From Methylomonas aurea (GTDB lineage Bacteria > Pseudomonadota > Gammaproteobacteria > Methylococcales > Methylomonadaceae), in the NCBI RefSeq assembly GCF_024505045.1, contig NZ_JANIBM010000010.1, positions 1-64,000 of the forward strand: a DNA stretch of 64,000 nt, read 5' to 3'. A program made the position numbers and the translations under genes. The notes under the pieces are model-generated. The model did not search any database. It was given only the letters and a program-made list of their open reading frames with translations, and was not told the DNA's origin. The stretch's first letter is position 1, and each line of letters opens with the position of its first letter. This document shows positions 48,954-57,660 of this stretch, in pieces.

Positions 48954-49502
48954 ATGGCAGACAGAGAAGTTGTTTTTCTAACCCGGGACGTCAACATCGT
49001 CACGATTCCGGACGGCAACCACGGTACCTTGCAAAAGGGCCAGGAAGTGACGATTCACCAATCTCTCGGCAGCAATTACACGGTCGTGACCGACTACGGT
49101 CACATGGTCCGTATTGCCGGCAGCGACGCCGATGCGCTGGGCAAGGAACCGCAGCATTTGCAAACCCTGGTATCGGAAACCGACCGCCAGGCGGTGGAAA
49201 AGAATTGCTGGGAAGTGATGAAAACCGTCTATGACCCGGAAATCCCAGTCAATATCGTCGATCTGGGTCTGGTTTACGGTTGCGACATCACGGGCAATGC
49301 CGAGGGCGGCAACGACGTGCATATCCGGATGACGTTGACCGCACCGGGTTGCGGCATGGGGCCGGTGATACAAAGCGACGTCGAGAAATCGATTCGCGCC
49401 TTGCCCGGCGTCAGCTCGGTGCAGGTGGAGGTGGTTCTGGACCCGCCTTGGTCGCGGGAAATGATGTCGGAAGTGGCTCAGGTTCAATTGGGCCTGTTTT
49501 GA
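48954..49502 (+). CDS. sufT: Iron-sulfur cluster assembly factor SufT
   Basis: A 182-residue protein. Residues ~75-182 form the MIP18/DUF59 domain, with YDPEIPVNIVDLGLVYG, the conserved Cys in LTAPGCGMG, and DPPWSREMMS near the end. The N-terminal ~70 residues are the SufT-specific extension. SufT assists iron-sulfur protein maturation in the cytoplasm. Confidence 0.92.
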   Translation: MADREVVFLTRDVNIVTIPDGNHGTLQKGQEVTIHQSLGSNYTVVTDYGHMVRIAGSDADALGKEPQHLQTLVSETDRQAVEKNCWEVMKTVYDPEIPVNIVDLGLVYGCDITGNAEGGNDVHIRMTLTAPGCGMGPVIQSDVEKSIRALPGVSSVQVEVVLDPPWSREMMSEVAQVQLGLF

Positions 49503-49518
49503 CCGGCAGTTCTGCGTA

Positions 49519-49548
49519 GCGGCGGAAAATTGCCGCTTCCCTTTTTTT
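49519..49548 (+). terminator. Candidate intrinsic terminator after sufT
   Basis: GCGGC (49519-49523) pairs with GCCGC (49532-49536), followed by TTCCC and seven T residues. An alternative pairing uses TTGCCGC (49530-49536) with GCGGCAA (49549-49555). Confidence 0.55.
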
Positions 49549-49655
49549 GCGGCAAGGTATTTTTTGTAACTTTTTGTTTGTAAAAAAATAAATAGTATTG
49601 GCACGGTGTTGGCTTGATCGCTCTCGAACATTGATTCCAGATTCGAGGAAGCGTC

Positions 49656-50543
49656 ATGAAAGAGAAAGCCGCCGAATTAGCCGTTGTCAGCAACAAAACC
49701 TTTGCCGCGTCGACAGCCGTTAATCTGCACCACTACGATATCAGTAGCGCGTTGCAGACCACTCTGGAATTCGACGAGCTGATTGCGATTTTTTGCAACA
49801 AGATTCAGCACACCATCCCGCATAACGGCGTCGTCTACACCAATCCGGAATTCGATTTGGATTACAAACGTGGCGTGTTGGCCCGCCATTCCTGTTCCTA
49901 TGCGTTGAAAGTGGAAGAACAACAACTTGGGGAATTGAAATTGACCCGTAGCCAACGTTTCAGCAAAGACGAGCTGAAAATGCTGGAAAGTCTGTTGTGT
50001 TGTTTGATTTATCCGTTACGCAACGCCACGCTGTTTCAACAAGCCTTGAAAATGGCCTTCACCGATCCGCTGACCAAGGTCAATAACCGCACCGCGTTCA
50101 ACGACAGTTTGCTGCGCGAGATCAAACGCGCTCACCGTAGCGGCAGCCATTTGTCGTTGATCTTCGTCGACGTCGACCATTTCAAATCGATCAACGACCA
50201 ATACGGCCACGAATGCGGCGACTTGGCCTTGGCTTCGGTGGCCGCTTGGCTTAAAGACAGCGTGCGCGGCAGCGATGCGGTATACCGCTACGGCGGCGAG
50301 GAATTCGTAATTCTGCTCAGCGATACCGACATCGATGGTGCCATGGTGATCGGCGAGCGGATTCGGGCCGACATCGAATCGCATACCTTGGCCTACGGCA
50401 TGGACGTGTTGAATTTGACCGCCAGTCTGGGCGTTGCCACATTGAAGGGAGACGATACGGTCGATAGCTTGTTGAAACGGGCCGACGCGGCGATGTATCG
50501 TGCCAAAAGACAAGGTCGAAACCGGGTCGAGGCCGATTCCTAA
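49656..50543 (+). CDS. Diguanylate cyclase (GGDEF domain)
   Basis: A 295-residue soluble protein. Residues ~25-125 are a GAF-like region without a family I can name; residues ~130-292 form a GGDEF domain with DPLTKVNNR, DVDHFKSINDQYGH and the active site RYGGEEF. An RxxD inhibitory site (RGSD) lies just before it, so product inhibition by c-di-GMP is likely. It should synthesise c-di-GMP. It lies between two candidate terminators and is monocistronic. Confidence 0.94.
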   Translation: MKEKAAELAVVSNKTFAASTAVNLHHYDISSALQTTLEFDELIAIFCNKIQHTIPHNGVVYTNPEFDLDYKRGVLARHSCSYALKVEEQQLGELKLTRSQRFSKDELKMLESLLCCLIYPLRNATLFQQALKMAFTDPLTKVNNRTAFNDSLLREIKRAHRSGSHLSLIFVDVDHFKSINDQYGHECGDLALASVAAWLKDSVRGSDAVYRYGGEEFVILLSDTDIDGAMVIGERIRADIESHTLAYGMDVLNLTASLGVATLKGDDTVDSLLKRADAAMYRAKRQGRNRVEADS

Positions 50544-50553
50544 CGAGAATTTG

Positions 50554-50585
50554 CCGATGCGGCCAATATCGGCCGCATCGGTTTT
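50554..50585. terminator. Bidirectional terminator between diguanylate cyclase and NlpE-like genes
   Basis: An 11-base perfect stem, CCGATGCGGCC (50554-50564) with GGCCGCATCGG (50571-50581), loop AATATC, followed by TTTT on the plus strand. It sits between convergent stops. Confidence 0.8.
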
Positions 50586-50591
50586 CACCGG

Positions 50592-51068
50592 TTAGTGGGC
50601 GTGCGCCGGTTCTTTTTCGGTAATCTCGTTGCGGCGCAGTACGTAACGTTCGGCTAGTTTACCGGTGTAGAGGATGCCGGCGCTGTCCAACTGCATCAGC
50701 ATATTGTTGCCGATCAAATACTGGTTGCCGACCGCGCCTTCCTTCTTCGGCATCAAGGTCACCGTATTTTTTTTCTCGTCCCAGGTAAATTTGCCTTTCT
50801 CGACGAACTCGCGCTCCGATCTGCCGGAGAACGTTGTCATTAATATATAACTGCCGTTTTTGTTCAAGCCCAATTGGGTTTTGATGCCGGCGCAATCGGC
50901 GCAGGGCAGAAAGCCGTTATAGACGCCCAGCCAGTGATGCTCTTTGGCGGTGTGGTGGGCGTGGGCCGGATCGTGGCCGGCGGCTTCCGGTTCCGCCCAC
51001 GCCGGCTGTTGCACCGCGAAGGTTGCGGCCAACAATAATAGACTCAGTTGCGGTTTGAATTTTTGCAT
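50592..51068 (-). CDS. NlpE N-terminal-like periplasmic protein with His-rich ends
   Basis: A 158-residue exported protein with the NlpE-N signature GVYNGFLPCADCAGIKTQL (the CxxC of copper-resistance NlpE proteins). The signal peptide ends near PAWAEP and has no lipobox, so unlike NlpE it should be soluble. Mature residues start with HDPAHAHHTAKEHH and the protein ends with PAHAH, both candidate metal-binding tails. GAGGAG six bases before the chosen ATG fixes the start. A role in copper or envelope stress is plausible. Confidence 0.85.
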   Translation of the reverse strand: MQKFKPQLSLLLLAATFAVQQPAWAEPEAAGHDPAHAHHTAKEHHWLGVYNGFLPCADCAGIKTQLGLNKNGSYILMTTFSGRSEREFVEKGKFTWDEKKNTVTLMPKKEGAVGNQYLIGNNMLMQLDSAGILYTGKLAERYVLRRNEITEKEPAHAH

Positions 51069-51139
51069 GTGGACTCCTCGATACAATGGCTGGTGTTGTT
51101 ATCGGCGATCAATATTCTGGCGGGTCGGAGTGATCGCAA

Positions 51140-51763
51140 TTAATTTTCAAACACGTCCGCACCTTTGGGCGGCTTGAAGTTAAACAAACTGTCGTCCAGC
51201 TTTTGGTTGAGCTGAATGTTGGAAAAATAGATCCGGGTCAGCTGGCCGAAATTATCGCTAAGTTCCATGCCGCCGAGTTGGTTGCCGTTCATGCCGATCA
51301 GGATGTATTTGAAGCCGCTTTCCTCGTTTTTCGGCGATAGCTTGACCCAGTTCATGCCTTCGTCCTGGCCCTGTTCCTGAAGCACGAATTTTTCCTCGAT
51401 ATCGACTTGGCCGGTCAACAATAGCGCCGGCGTCGAGCCGAGCGAGTCGTCCAGTTGCTTGACCGTGACTTGTTCCAGGTCGGCATCGTAAAACCAGACT
51501 TTACCGCTGTTGGACACGATTTCCTGTTCGAACGGTTTTAGGTAGTTCCAGCGGAATTTACCGGGCCGGCTCAAATAAAATTTGCCGCTGCTGGACTGCG
51601 CCGGTCGGCCACTTTTATCGAAACTGACCTGCTTGAAATCGGCGGCGAGCGACGCGCTAGCCGACAGAAAGCTTTTCAGGCGGCTGATCGGCGCCTCGTC
51701 GGCATAAACGTTGGCAATGGATGCGATCGATAAAACCAGGGCAGTGCTTAAGTGACGTAGCAT
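51140..51763 (-). CDS. lolA: Outer-membrane lipoprotein carrier protein LolA
   Basis: A 207-residue periplasmic chaperone carrying lipoproteins from LolCDE to LolB. Signal peptide to ~residue 21 (NVYAD), then LolA features: ADFKQVSFDKSGRPAQSSSGKFYLSRPGKFRW, WFYDADLEQVTVKQL, and closing LFNFKPPKGADVF. It starts one base downstream of the mrcB stop region, so both probably share a transcript. This is the housekeeping LolA, distinct from the LolA-like protein of the peptide cluster. Confidence 0.95.
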   Translation of the reverse strand: MLRHLSTALVLSIASIANVYADEAPISRLKSFLSASASLAADFKQVSFDKSGRPAQSSSGKFYLSRPGKFRWNYLKPFEQEIVSNSGKVWFYDADLEQVTVKQLDDSLGSTPALLLTGQVDIEEKFVLQEQGQDEGMNWVKLSPKNEESGFKYILIGMNGNQLGGMELSDNFGQLTRIYFSNIQLNQKLDDSLFNFKPPKGADVFEN

Positions 51764-51764
51764 A

Positions 51765-54092
51765 CTAAAAAGGGTTCAGATTATTGAGCCAGCTCTCGCC
51801 GGATTCAGGATTGGCGCCGCATTCGGCGAATTGGGTCGGTGCCGAGCCCTCGACGAACGGCAGCAATTTCGCGCCGGGGCAGGCCTCGCTGCTGAGTAAG
51901 CCGGTCTCCGGATCGATCCAAGTCATCTGGATATTATCCGGCGGCACCAGACTGACCGGCTTTTTTGAAACCTGCCGCATGGTTTCCGCCCAGATCTGTA
52001 GCGCGCCGCTACCGCCGGTCAGACCGGACGGCTTGTTGTCGTCGCGGCCGATCCAGACCACCGACAGAAAGTCGCCGCTGAAACCGGCGAACCAGCTATC
52101 GCGTAATTGGTTGGTCGTGCCGGTTTTACCGACCAGCGCCATTTCCTTCGGCAGGTAATTATACGCAGAGTGGCCGGTGCCGGCGTACATCACTTCCTGC
52201 AGAATGGTATTGGTGATGAAGGTGGCTGCCGGGTCCACCGCCTGCCGCACCGTCAACGGGTAACTTTGCAGGGCTTTGCCGTCCGCTGCGTTCACGGCAC
52301 GGATCGAGCGCAACGGCGTGGCGAAGCCGTCGCCGGCCAGGGTTTGGTAAAGTTGCGTCACTTCCAGCGGGGTAAGCGGTTGCGCGCCTAGCAGGAAGGA
52401 CGGGTACAAATCCACCGGCCGGCTGACGCCCATGTTTTTCAAGGTGTTGGCGACTTTGGCCAAGCCGATGTCCATGCCGATTCGCACAGTGGCCATGTTG
52501 TAGGAATGGGTGAGGGCGGTATGTAGCGGAACGACGCCGTGTTCGCGGTTGTCGTAGTTGTCCGGCGACCAGGACTTGCCGCGCTCGGCTTCGATGCTGA
52601 TCTGGGTGTCGCTGACCGGCGTGGCGATGGTGTAGCGGTCCGGATATTCCAGCGCCGTCAGATAGACCACGGGTTTGATCAGCGAGCCGATCGGCCTGAC
52701 CGCGTCCAGCGCACGATTGAAGCCGGTGGACTCGCTATTGCGGCCGCCGCTCAGTGCGACGATCTCACCGCTGTCGCGGCGGGTGACGATGGCAGCACTC
52801 TCCAGGTCGTTGCTTTTCGGACTCTTCTCCAATTGCTTGAGCTTAGTGGCCATCGAGCGCTCCAGAATGTCCTGGATCCGGGTGTCCAGCGTCGTGACGA
52901 TACGCAAGCCTTCGGAGGTCAGATCTTCCTCCTTGTATTCCTGCTTCAACTGGCGTTTGACCAGATCGATAAAATCCGGGTAACGGTTGGCGGACCGGTG
53001 AATCACCGCCGCGACGCCGAGCGGTTGTTTCTTGGCTTCCGCGGCCTGCTGCTCGGTAATGTAGCCTTCGTTCAGCATCGAATCCAAAACCAGGTTACGC
53101 CGTTCCAGAGTATGTTCCGGCTTGCGGCGCGGGTCGTATTCCGAGGGGCCGCGTACCAGGGCGACCAGCGTCGCCACTTGGTGCAGCGACAGCGTCTTTA
53201 GCGATTGGCCGAAGTAGAATTCGCTGGCCAGGCCGAAGCCGTGCACGGCGCTGGCGCCGTCCTGGCCCAGGAAGATTTCGTTCAGATAGGCTTCCAGAAT
53301 CTCGTCCTTGCTGTAGCGGTATTCCAGAATGAACGACATCAACGCTTCCTTGAGTTTGCGGCGCAAGGTGCGTTTCGGCGTCAGGAAGAAATTTTTCACC
53401 AACTGCTGGGTGATGGTACTTCCGCCCTGGACCATGCCGCCGGCCTTCAGATTGGACCACATGGCGCGGGCGATACTTTTCGGCGACAGGCCGAAGTGGC
53501 TGTAAAAATCGCGGTCTTCGGTCGACAGCAGGCCCTGCACCAGGGTTGGCGGCGCTTCGTCCAGTTTGATCAGAATCCGGTCTTCCTTGCGGGTTGGGTA
53601 AAAGCTGCCGATTTGTACCGGGTCCATCCGCACGATCGCCAGGTTTTCGCCGCTGCCGGCGTCGGTCAGGCCACTGATCGCGCCGCCCGAGAACGCGACG
53701 CTGATTTTGCGGCTTTCCTGCACGGTATCGCCGAAGTTGAAGGCGCGGGTACGGACGTTGACCACACTGCCCTTGGCGTGGTAAGAGCCTTCGCCGACCA
53801 ATTGCGGGTCCTGCCGGTAATGCAATTCCAGCAGTAAATCTTCGAAGTTCTTGGCGGAAATTTCGTAGCCGGCATACAGCTCGACCGGGCTGGCATAGAC
53901 CCGGGCCGGGATCGACCAGCGCTTGCCCTCGAATTGCTGGCGCACGGTGAAATCCAGATAGCCGACATAAACCGCCAATACGAAACCGCCGATGATAACC
54001 AGCGGAACCAGCAGGCGGAACAGCCAGGATGTCCGGGATTTGGGTTTTCTACGTCGAACGGCGGAACTGCGGGTTCTGGGTCTTCTGGCCAT
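51765..54092 (-). CDS. mrcB: Penicillin-binding protein 1B (bifunctional transglycosylase/transpeptidase)
   Basis: A 775-residue class A PBP: a basic cytoplasmic tail, one membrane helix (~28-50), a UB2H-type region, a glycosyltransferase domain (LLSTEDRDFYSHFG with catalytic Glu, GGSTITQQLVKN) and a transpeptidase domain with active Ser in GSLIKP, SYN, and KTGTT. The UB2H region and order match PBP1b rather than PBP1a. It polymerises and cross-links peptidoglycan. Confidence 0.96.
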   Translation of the reverse strand: MARRPRTRSSAVRRRKPKSRTSWLFRLLVPLVIIGGFVLAVYVGYLDFTVRQQFEGKRWSIPARVYASPVELYAGYEISAKNFEDLLLELHYRQDPQLVGEGSYHAKGSVVNVRTRAFNFGDTVQESRKISVAFSGGAISGLTDAGSGENLAIVRMDPVQIGSFYPTRKEDRILIKLDEAPPTLVQGLLSTEDRDFYSHFGLSPKSIARAMWSNLKAGGMVQGGSTITQQLVKNFFLTPKRTLRRKLKEALMSFILEYRYSKDEILEAYLNEIFLGQDGASAVHGFGLASEFYFGQSLKTLSLHQVATLVALVRGPSEYDPRRKPEHTLERRNLVLDSMLNEGYITEQQAAEAKKQPLGVAAVIHRSANRYPDFIDLVKRQLKQEYKEEDLTSEGLRIVTTLDTRIQDILERSMATKLKQLEKSPKSNDLESAAIVTRRDSGEIVALSGGRNSESTGFNRALDAVRPIGSLIKPVVYLTALEYPDRYTIATPVSDTQISIEAERGKSWSPDNYDNREHGVVPLHTALTHSYNMATVRIGMDIGLAKVANTLKNMGVSRPVDLYPSFLLGAQPLTPLEVTQLYQTLAGDGFATPLRSIRAVNAADGKALQSYPLTVRQAVDPAATFITNTILQEVMYAGTGHSAYNYLPKEMALVGKTGTTNQLRDSWFAGFSGDFLSVVWIGRDDNKPSGLTGGSGALQIWAETMRQVSKKPVSLVPPDNIQMTWIDPETGLLSSEACPGAKLLPFVEGSAPTQFAECGANPESGESWLNNLNPF

Positions 54093-54251
54093 CGGGTTGG
54101 TTTGCTGCTTGCGCTGCGGCGATCGGCGGCGCGGCTAATGGATTGGGCGGTCGCGGCGGCTTGCGCGGCGATGCGGTTGGCCTGATATTATCCAATAAAA
54201 TCGACAGGGCTGCGACTTTGGCTGGCAGCCCACATTAGTGGAGAAATGCCG

Positions 54252-55493
54252 ATGCTTGCTGCAGTACTCGAGTTTCCGTCGTACCGGATCCGGCAGACTT
54301 TGTGGATTTGGCTGGCGCTGTTGGCGATGACGGTTCCACATCCGGCTTATACTGCGCAGGAAACCCAAGTGGATATCGAGGCTTTCGTCCGCGACGGTTG
54401 CACGCATTGCGAAGCCGCCGAAGCTTACTTGGCCGAGTTGCAGCGGCAACGACCCGAACTGACGATCGTATTGCGTAATGTCAGTCGAGAGCCCGATGCC
54501 TGGCAACGATTGCAGGCATTAGCAGCAGCCCAGAATCCGCCGGTCCCGCTACGGTTGCCGACATTCCGGGTCGGCGGCAAACTGGTTATCGGTTATTCGG
54601 CCGAAACCGGGGACCTGTTGTTGCGCGAGGCGTTAGCGGACACTCGCACGCCGGCTGCCGCCGCCGAGGAGGCAAGCGGCAGTTGCGAGGTCCAGAGCGT
54701 GCAAACATGTACGGCTGGCGATGGCGCGAGTCCGGCTGCGCCAGCCAATGCCGACCGGTTTGAGCTGACCGTGTTGGGCCGGCGACTGGTGCTGGACGAT
54801 GTAGGTCTGCCGGCGTTTACCGTGGCGATGGGGCTGCTGGATGGATTTAATCCGTGCTCGATGTGGGTATTGGTGCTGATGGTATCGATGCTGGCGCCGA
54901 TGGGCAACCGGCCGAGAATGTTGGCGATTGCCGGCGCATTCGTACTGGTCGAAGGCGCGGCTTACTTCATGTTCATGGCAGCGTGGTTAAACCTGTTTTT
55001 ATGGATAGGCTTGTCGCGCGCCTCGGAAATCGCGATCGCGGCGATTGCCGTTGCCGCCGGCGCGCTGAATCTGAAAGATTTCTGGGCTTTGGGCGTCGGC
55101 CCGTCGTTATCGATTCCGCAAGCGGCCAAGCCGGATATTTATGCGCGGATACGGCGGATTTTGCAGGCGCAAAACCTGTGCGGTGCGCTGATAGGCGCTG
55201 TGATACTGGCAATACTGGTGCAAATCGTGGAATTATTCTGCACTTCCGGTTTTCCGGCGTTGTACACCCGGATATTGACCTTGCGTCAGTTGCAAGCCTG
55301 GGACTACTACGGCTATTTGCTGCTATACAATCTGGCGTATATGCTAGACGATATAGTGGTGTTGGCGCTGGGCATCGTAACGTTGAGCCAACACCGCTTG
55401 CAACGCAACCAGGGGCGTTGGCTGAAATTGGCCAGCGGCGCAGTGATGGTTGGCTTGGGCATGTATTTGTTTGCCCGCGGCGGCTACGCATAG
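54252..55493 (+). CDS. Thioredoxin-like domain fused to a DsbD-type membrane domain
   Basis: A 413-residue protein. After an N-terminal helix or signal (~10-35), residues ~40-135 form a thioredoxin/glutaredoxin-like domain with CTHC (Cys50, Cys53). Residues ~175-410 hold about six membrane helices starting with GLLDGFNPCSMWVLVLMVSML, a Pro-Cys site like those of DsbD/CcdA. It probably moves electrons across the inner membrane to periplasmic thiols. The start at 54252 has GGAG eight bases upstream; ATG 54246 is too close. The exact client is unknown. Confidence 0.85.
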   Translation: MLAAVLEFPSYRIRQTLWIWLALLAMTVPHPAYTAQETQVDIEAFVRDGCTHCEAAEAYLAELQRQRPELTIVLRNVSREPDAWQRLQALAAAQNPPVPLRLPTFRVGGKLVIGYSAETGDLLLREALADTRTPAAAAEEASGSCEVQSVQTCTAGDGASPAAPANADRFELTVLGRRLVLDDVGLPAFTVAMGLLDGFNPCSMWVLVLMVSMLAPMGNRPRMLAIAGAFVLVEGAAYFMFMAAWLNLFLWIGLSRASEIAIAAIAVAAGALNLKDFWALGVGPSLSIPQAAKPDIYARIRRILQAQNLCGALIGAVILAILVQIVELFCTSGFPALYTRILTLRQLQAWDYYGYLLLYNLAYMLDDIVVLALGIVTLSQHRLQRNQGRWLKLASGAVMVGLGMYLFARGGYA

Positions 55494-55550
55494 CGGGTTC
55501 GTGGCCGGACTTGAACCGGTTTAAATTTTAGGCAGAATTCAGGAGAATTC

Positions 55551-55820
55551 GTGATTGACAATAAGCGCAGGCATCCGCGTTTAAAACACCGCGCCAAAAT
55601 CAAATTGATCGTTCCCGAGTCGGTGGAAAATATCGTCGAAATGCGGGATTTTTCGGAAACCGGTTTGTTTTTGCAGTGCGACCAGACGCTGATTCCGCCA
55701 ATCGGTACGTTACTGGAAGTCCAAACCACGGAAATTGAAGATGCTCCGGTGCAGTTGGTCAGGGTGGTTCGTATCGATCCCGCTTCCGGTTTTGCCGTCG
55801 AGTTTTGCAGCAGAGATTGA
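55551..55820 (+). CDS. Single-domain PilZ protein
   Basis: An 89-residue c-di-GMP-binding protein. The N-terminal RRHPR (RxxxR) and DFSETG (D-S-x-x-G) motifs are both present. GTG start with AGGAG five bases upstream. Being only a PilZ domain, it likely acts through a partner. The window also encodes a GGDEF protein and two HD-GYP proteins. Confidence 0.9.
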   Translation: MIDNKRRHPRLKHRAKIKLIVPESVENIVEMRDFSETGLFLQCDQTLIPPIGTLLEVQTTEIEDAPVQLVRVVRIDPASGFAVEFCSRD

Positions 55821-55884
55821 TGCTATTTGCGCTTGCTCGACGGTCTCCGCCGTTCCGGCAAGCGTCCTATTCGGCAGGGAGAAA

Positions 55885-56385
55885 TCAGGCGCTCAAATCG
55901 ATCGTAGTCCCGCCGTTTGCAGAACGTTGCAGGCTCAGCAGCTCGGCGCGGGCTTTGTTCGCCATCGCCGTCGCTCTGGCGGCGACACTTTGGTCTTGGG
56001 CTGACGGATTGGCCGGGGCCAATGCGGCGCGGCGGATGCTGTCGGCTTTGAGTAGTGTGGCCTGCGGGTCGCCGGCCACTGCCGAAACGTCGATGCTGAC
56101 ATCACCGCCGCTGGCGTAGCGTTGGCCATCCGGGCCGGTGACGTAATCGTAGTTGGCGCCGCTGACAGCCAGATCGCCGGCTGCGCTCAAATGCGCCTGC
56201 TCGTGGGCGCGGACTTCGCGGTCGCGGGCTTTCAACTTTTCGACCAATTGGCGTTGTTCTTGGCTTAATTCGCCGCTTGTCTCGGCGCTAGCCGAGGGCT
56301 GGAATCTGTTCGAAACGGACGCGGCCGGAGATCGGCTTTGCGGGCCGTAGAGTTGATATGTATTCGACGCGGCGGTTACCTGCAT
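55885..56385 (-). CDS. SprA-related putative metalloprotease
   Basis: A 166-residue protein of the SprA-related (putative metalloprotease) family. The core VRAHEQAHLSAAG contains HExxH, and GANYDYVTGPDGQRYASGGDVSIDVS follows. No signal peptide. I chose the ATG at 56385 over a GTG at 56394. Proteolytic activity is unproven in the family. Confidence 0.85.
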   Translation of the reverse strand: MQVTAASNTYQLYGPQSRSPAASVSNRFQPSASAETSGELSQEQRQLVEKLKARDREVRAHEQAHLSAAGDLAVSGANYDYVTGPDGQRYASGGDVSIDVSAVAGDPQATLLKADSIRRAALAPANPSAQDQSVAARATAMANKARAELLSLQRSANGGTTIDLSA

Positions 56386-56441
56386 GCTCGTCACCGAAAA
56401 GCTTTAACTGGTTCGCAAATATACGCTTTATTCGCTAAAAC

Positions 56442-57509
56442 TCAAGCGCCAGTCAAGCGGCGTAATGCCCAACGGACGTGCTCTGCGACCAGATCGGAGG
56501 CGTCTTGCAGGCGACGGTTCAGCGCATGCAGAACCTCCGGTGCCGGCCTGCCGTTACCCAGTGCGGTGGCGATGTTGCGCAGCCAGCGTTGATGGCCGAT
56601 ACGGCGGATCGCCGAGCCTTCGGTTTTTTGCAGAAATTCCGTCTCGTCCCACGCAAACAAATCCAGCAAGGTGGCCTGATCCAAACGCTGGCGCGGCCGA
56701 AAGTCGGCTTCCGCGCTAAGTTTGGCAAAGCGGTTCCAGGGGCAGACCAGTTGGCAATCGTCGCAGCCGTAAATCCGGTTGCCGAGCAAAGGGCGGAACT
56801 GCTCCGGAATCGGGCCGTGCAGTTCGACGGTCAAATAGGATACGCAGCGACGCGCATCCACCTGGTAGGGGCCGACGATGGCCTGCGTGGGACAGATATC
56901 GAGGCAGGCCCGGCAGTCGCCGCAGTGGTTGCTTGCTGTCTGGTCGGCCGGCAGTTCCAAATCGGTATAGATTTCACCCAGGAAAAACCAGGAACCGGCG
57001 CGGCGGTTGATTAGATTGCTGTGCTTGCCGATCCAGCCCAAGCCAGCCTTTTCGGCGATGGCCTTTTCCAGCACCGGAGCGCTGTCGACGAAAGCCCGGT
57101 AGCCGAACGGGCCGATGGCTGTCGCGATTTGATCGGCCAATTTCTGCAGGCGGTTGCGTAAAACTTTGTGGTAATCCCGTCCCAGCGCATAGCGCGAGAC
57201 GAATGCCGCCGCCGGATCGTCCAGAACTCGGTGGCTGGCAGCCGGGGATTCCGCCAGGTAATCCATTCGCACCGAGATAATGCTCCGCGTACCTTCCTGT
57301 AACAGCGCAGGGCGACTGCGTTTCAGCCCATGCGCGGCCATGTAGTTCATCTCGCCTTGGTAGTCTTGCTGCAACCACTTTTGCAGATGCTGTTCAGCCT
57401 GATGCAGGTCGGTGTCGCTGATGCCGATTTGCTGAAAGCCCAACTCCAGGCCCCATTGTTTGATGCGAGCAGCTAGCTGTGCGGGATCGAGAGAAACGGT
57501 CGCGGGCAT
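56442..57509 (-). CDS. queG: Epoxyqueuosine reductase
   Basis: A 355-residue cobalamin- and iron-sulfur-dependent enzyme making queuosine in tRNA. Two 4Fe-4S binding sites are clear: CGDCRACLDICPTQAI and CDDCQLVCPWNR. VDSAPVLEKAIAEKAGLGWIGKH is the usual QueG core. It diverges from nnr, a common gammaproteobacterial arrangement. Confidence 0.96.
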   Translation of the reverse strand: MPATVSLDPAQLAARIKQWGLELGFQQIGISDTDLHQAEQHLQKWLQQDYQGEMNYMAAHGLKRSRPALLQEGTRSIISVRMDYLAESPAASHRVLDDPAAAFVSRYALGRDYHKVLRNRLQKLADQIATAIGPFGYRAFVDSAPVLEKAIAEKAGLGWIGKHSNLINRRAGSWFFLGEIYTDLELPADQTASNHCGDCRACLDICPTQAIVGPYQVDARRCVSYLTVELHGPIPEQFRPLLGNRIYGCDDCQLVCPWNRFAKLSAEADFRPRQRLDQATLLDLFAWDETEFLQKTEGSAIRRIGHQRWLRNIATALGNGRPAPEVLHALNRRLQDASDLVAEHVRWALRRLTGA

Positions 57510-57660
57510 AAAATTATCGATGCGGGTCGGGCTCCGGCGCTAAATTGCCGCGGCGGTAGGCGCCAATGCCAAAAGGCCATTGTGGCACAACTTCAGCGTT
57601 TTCCGCCGGTGCCTGCCGGTTTGACGATAAAATGGCGGAATATCGCCTCCGGAATTGATT

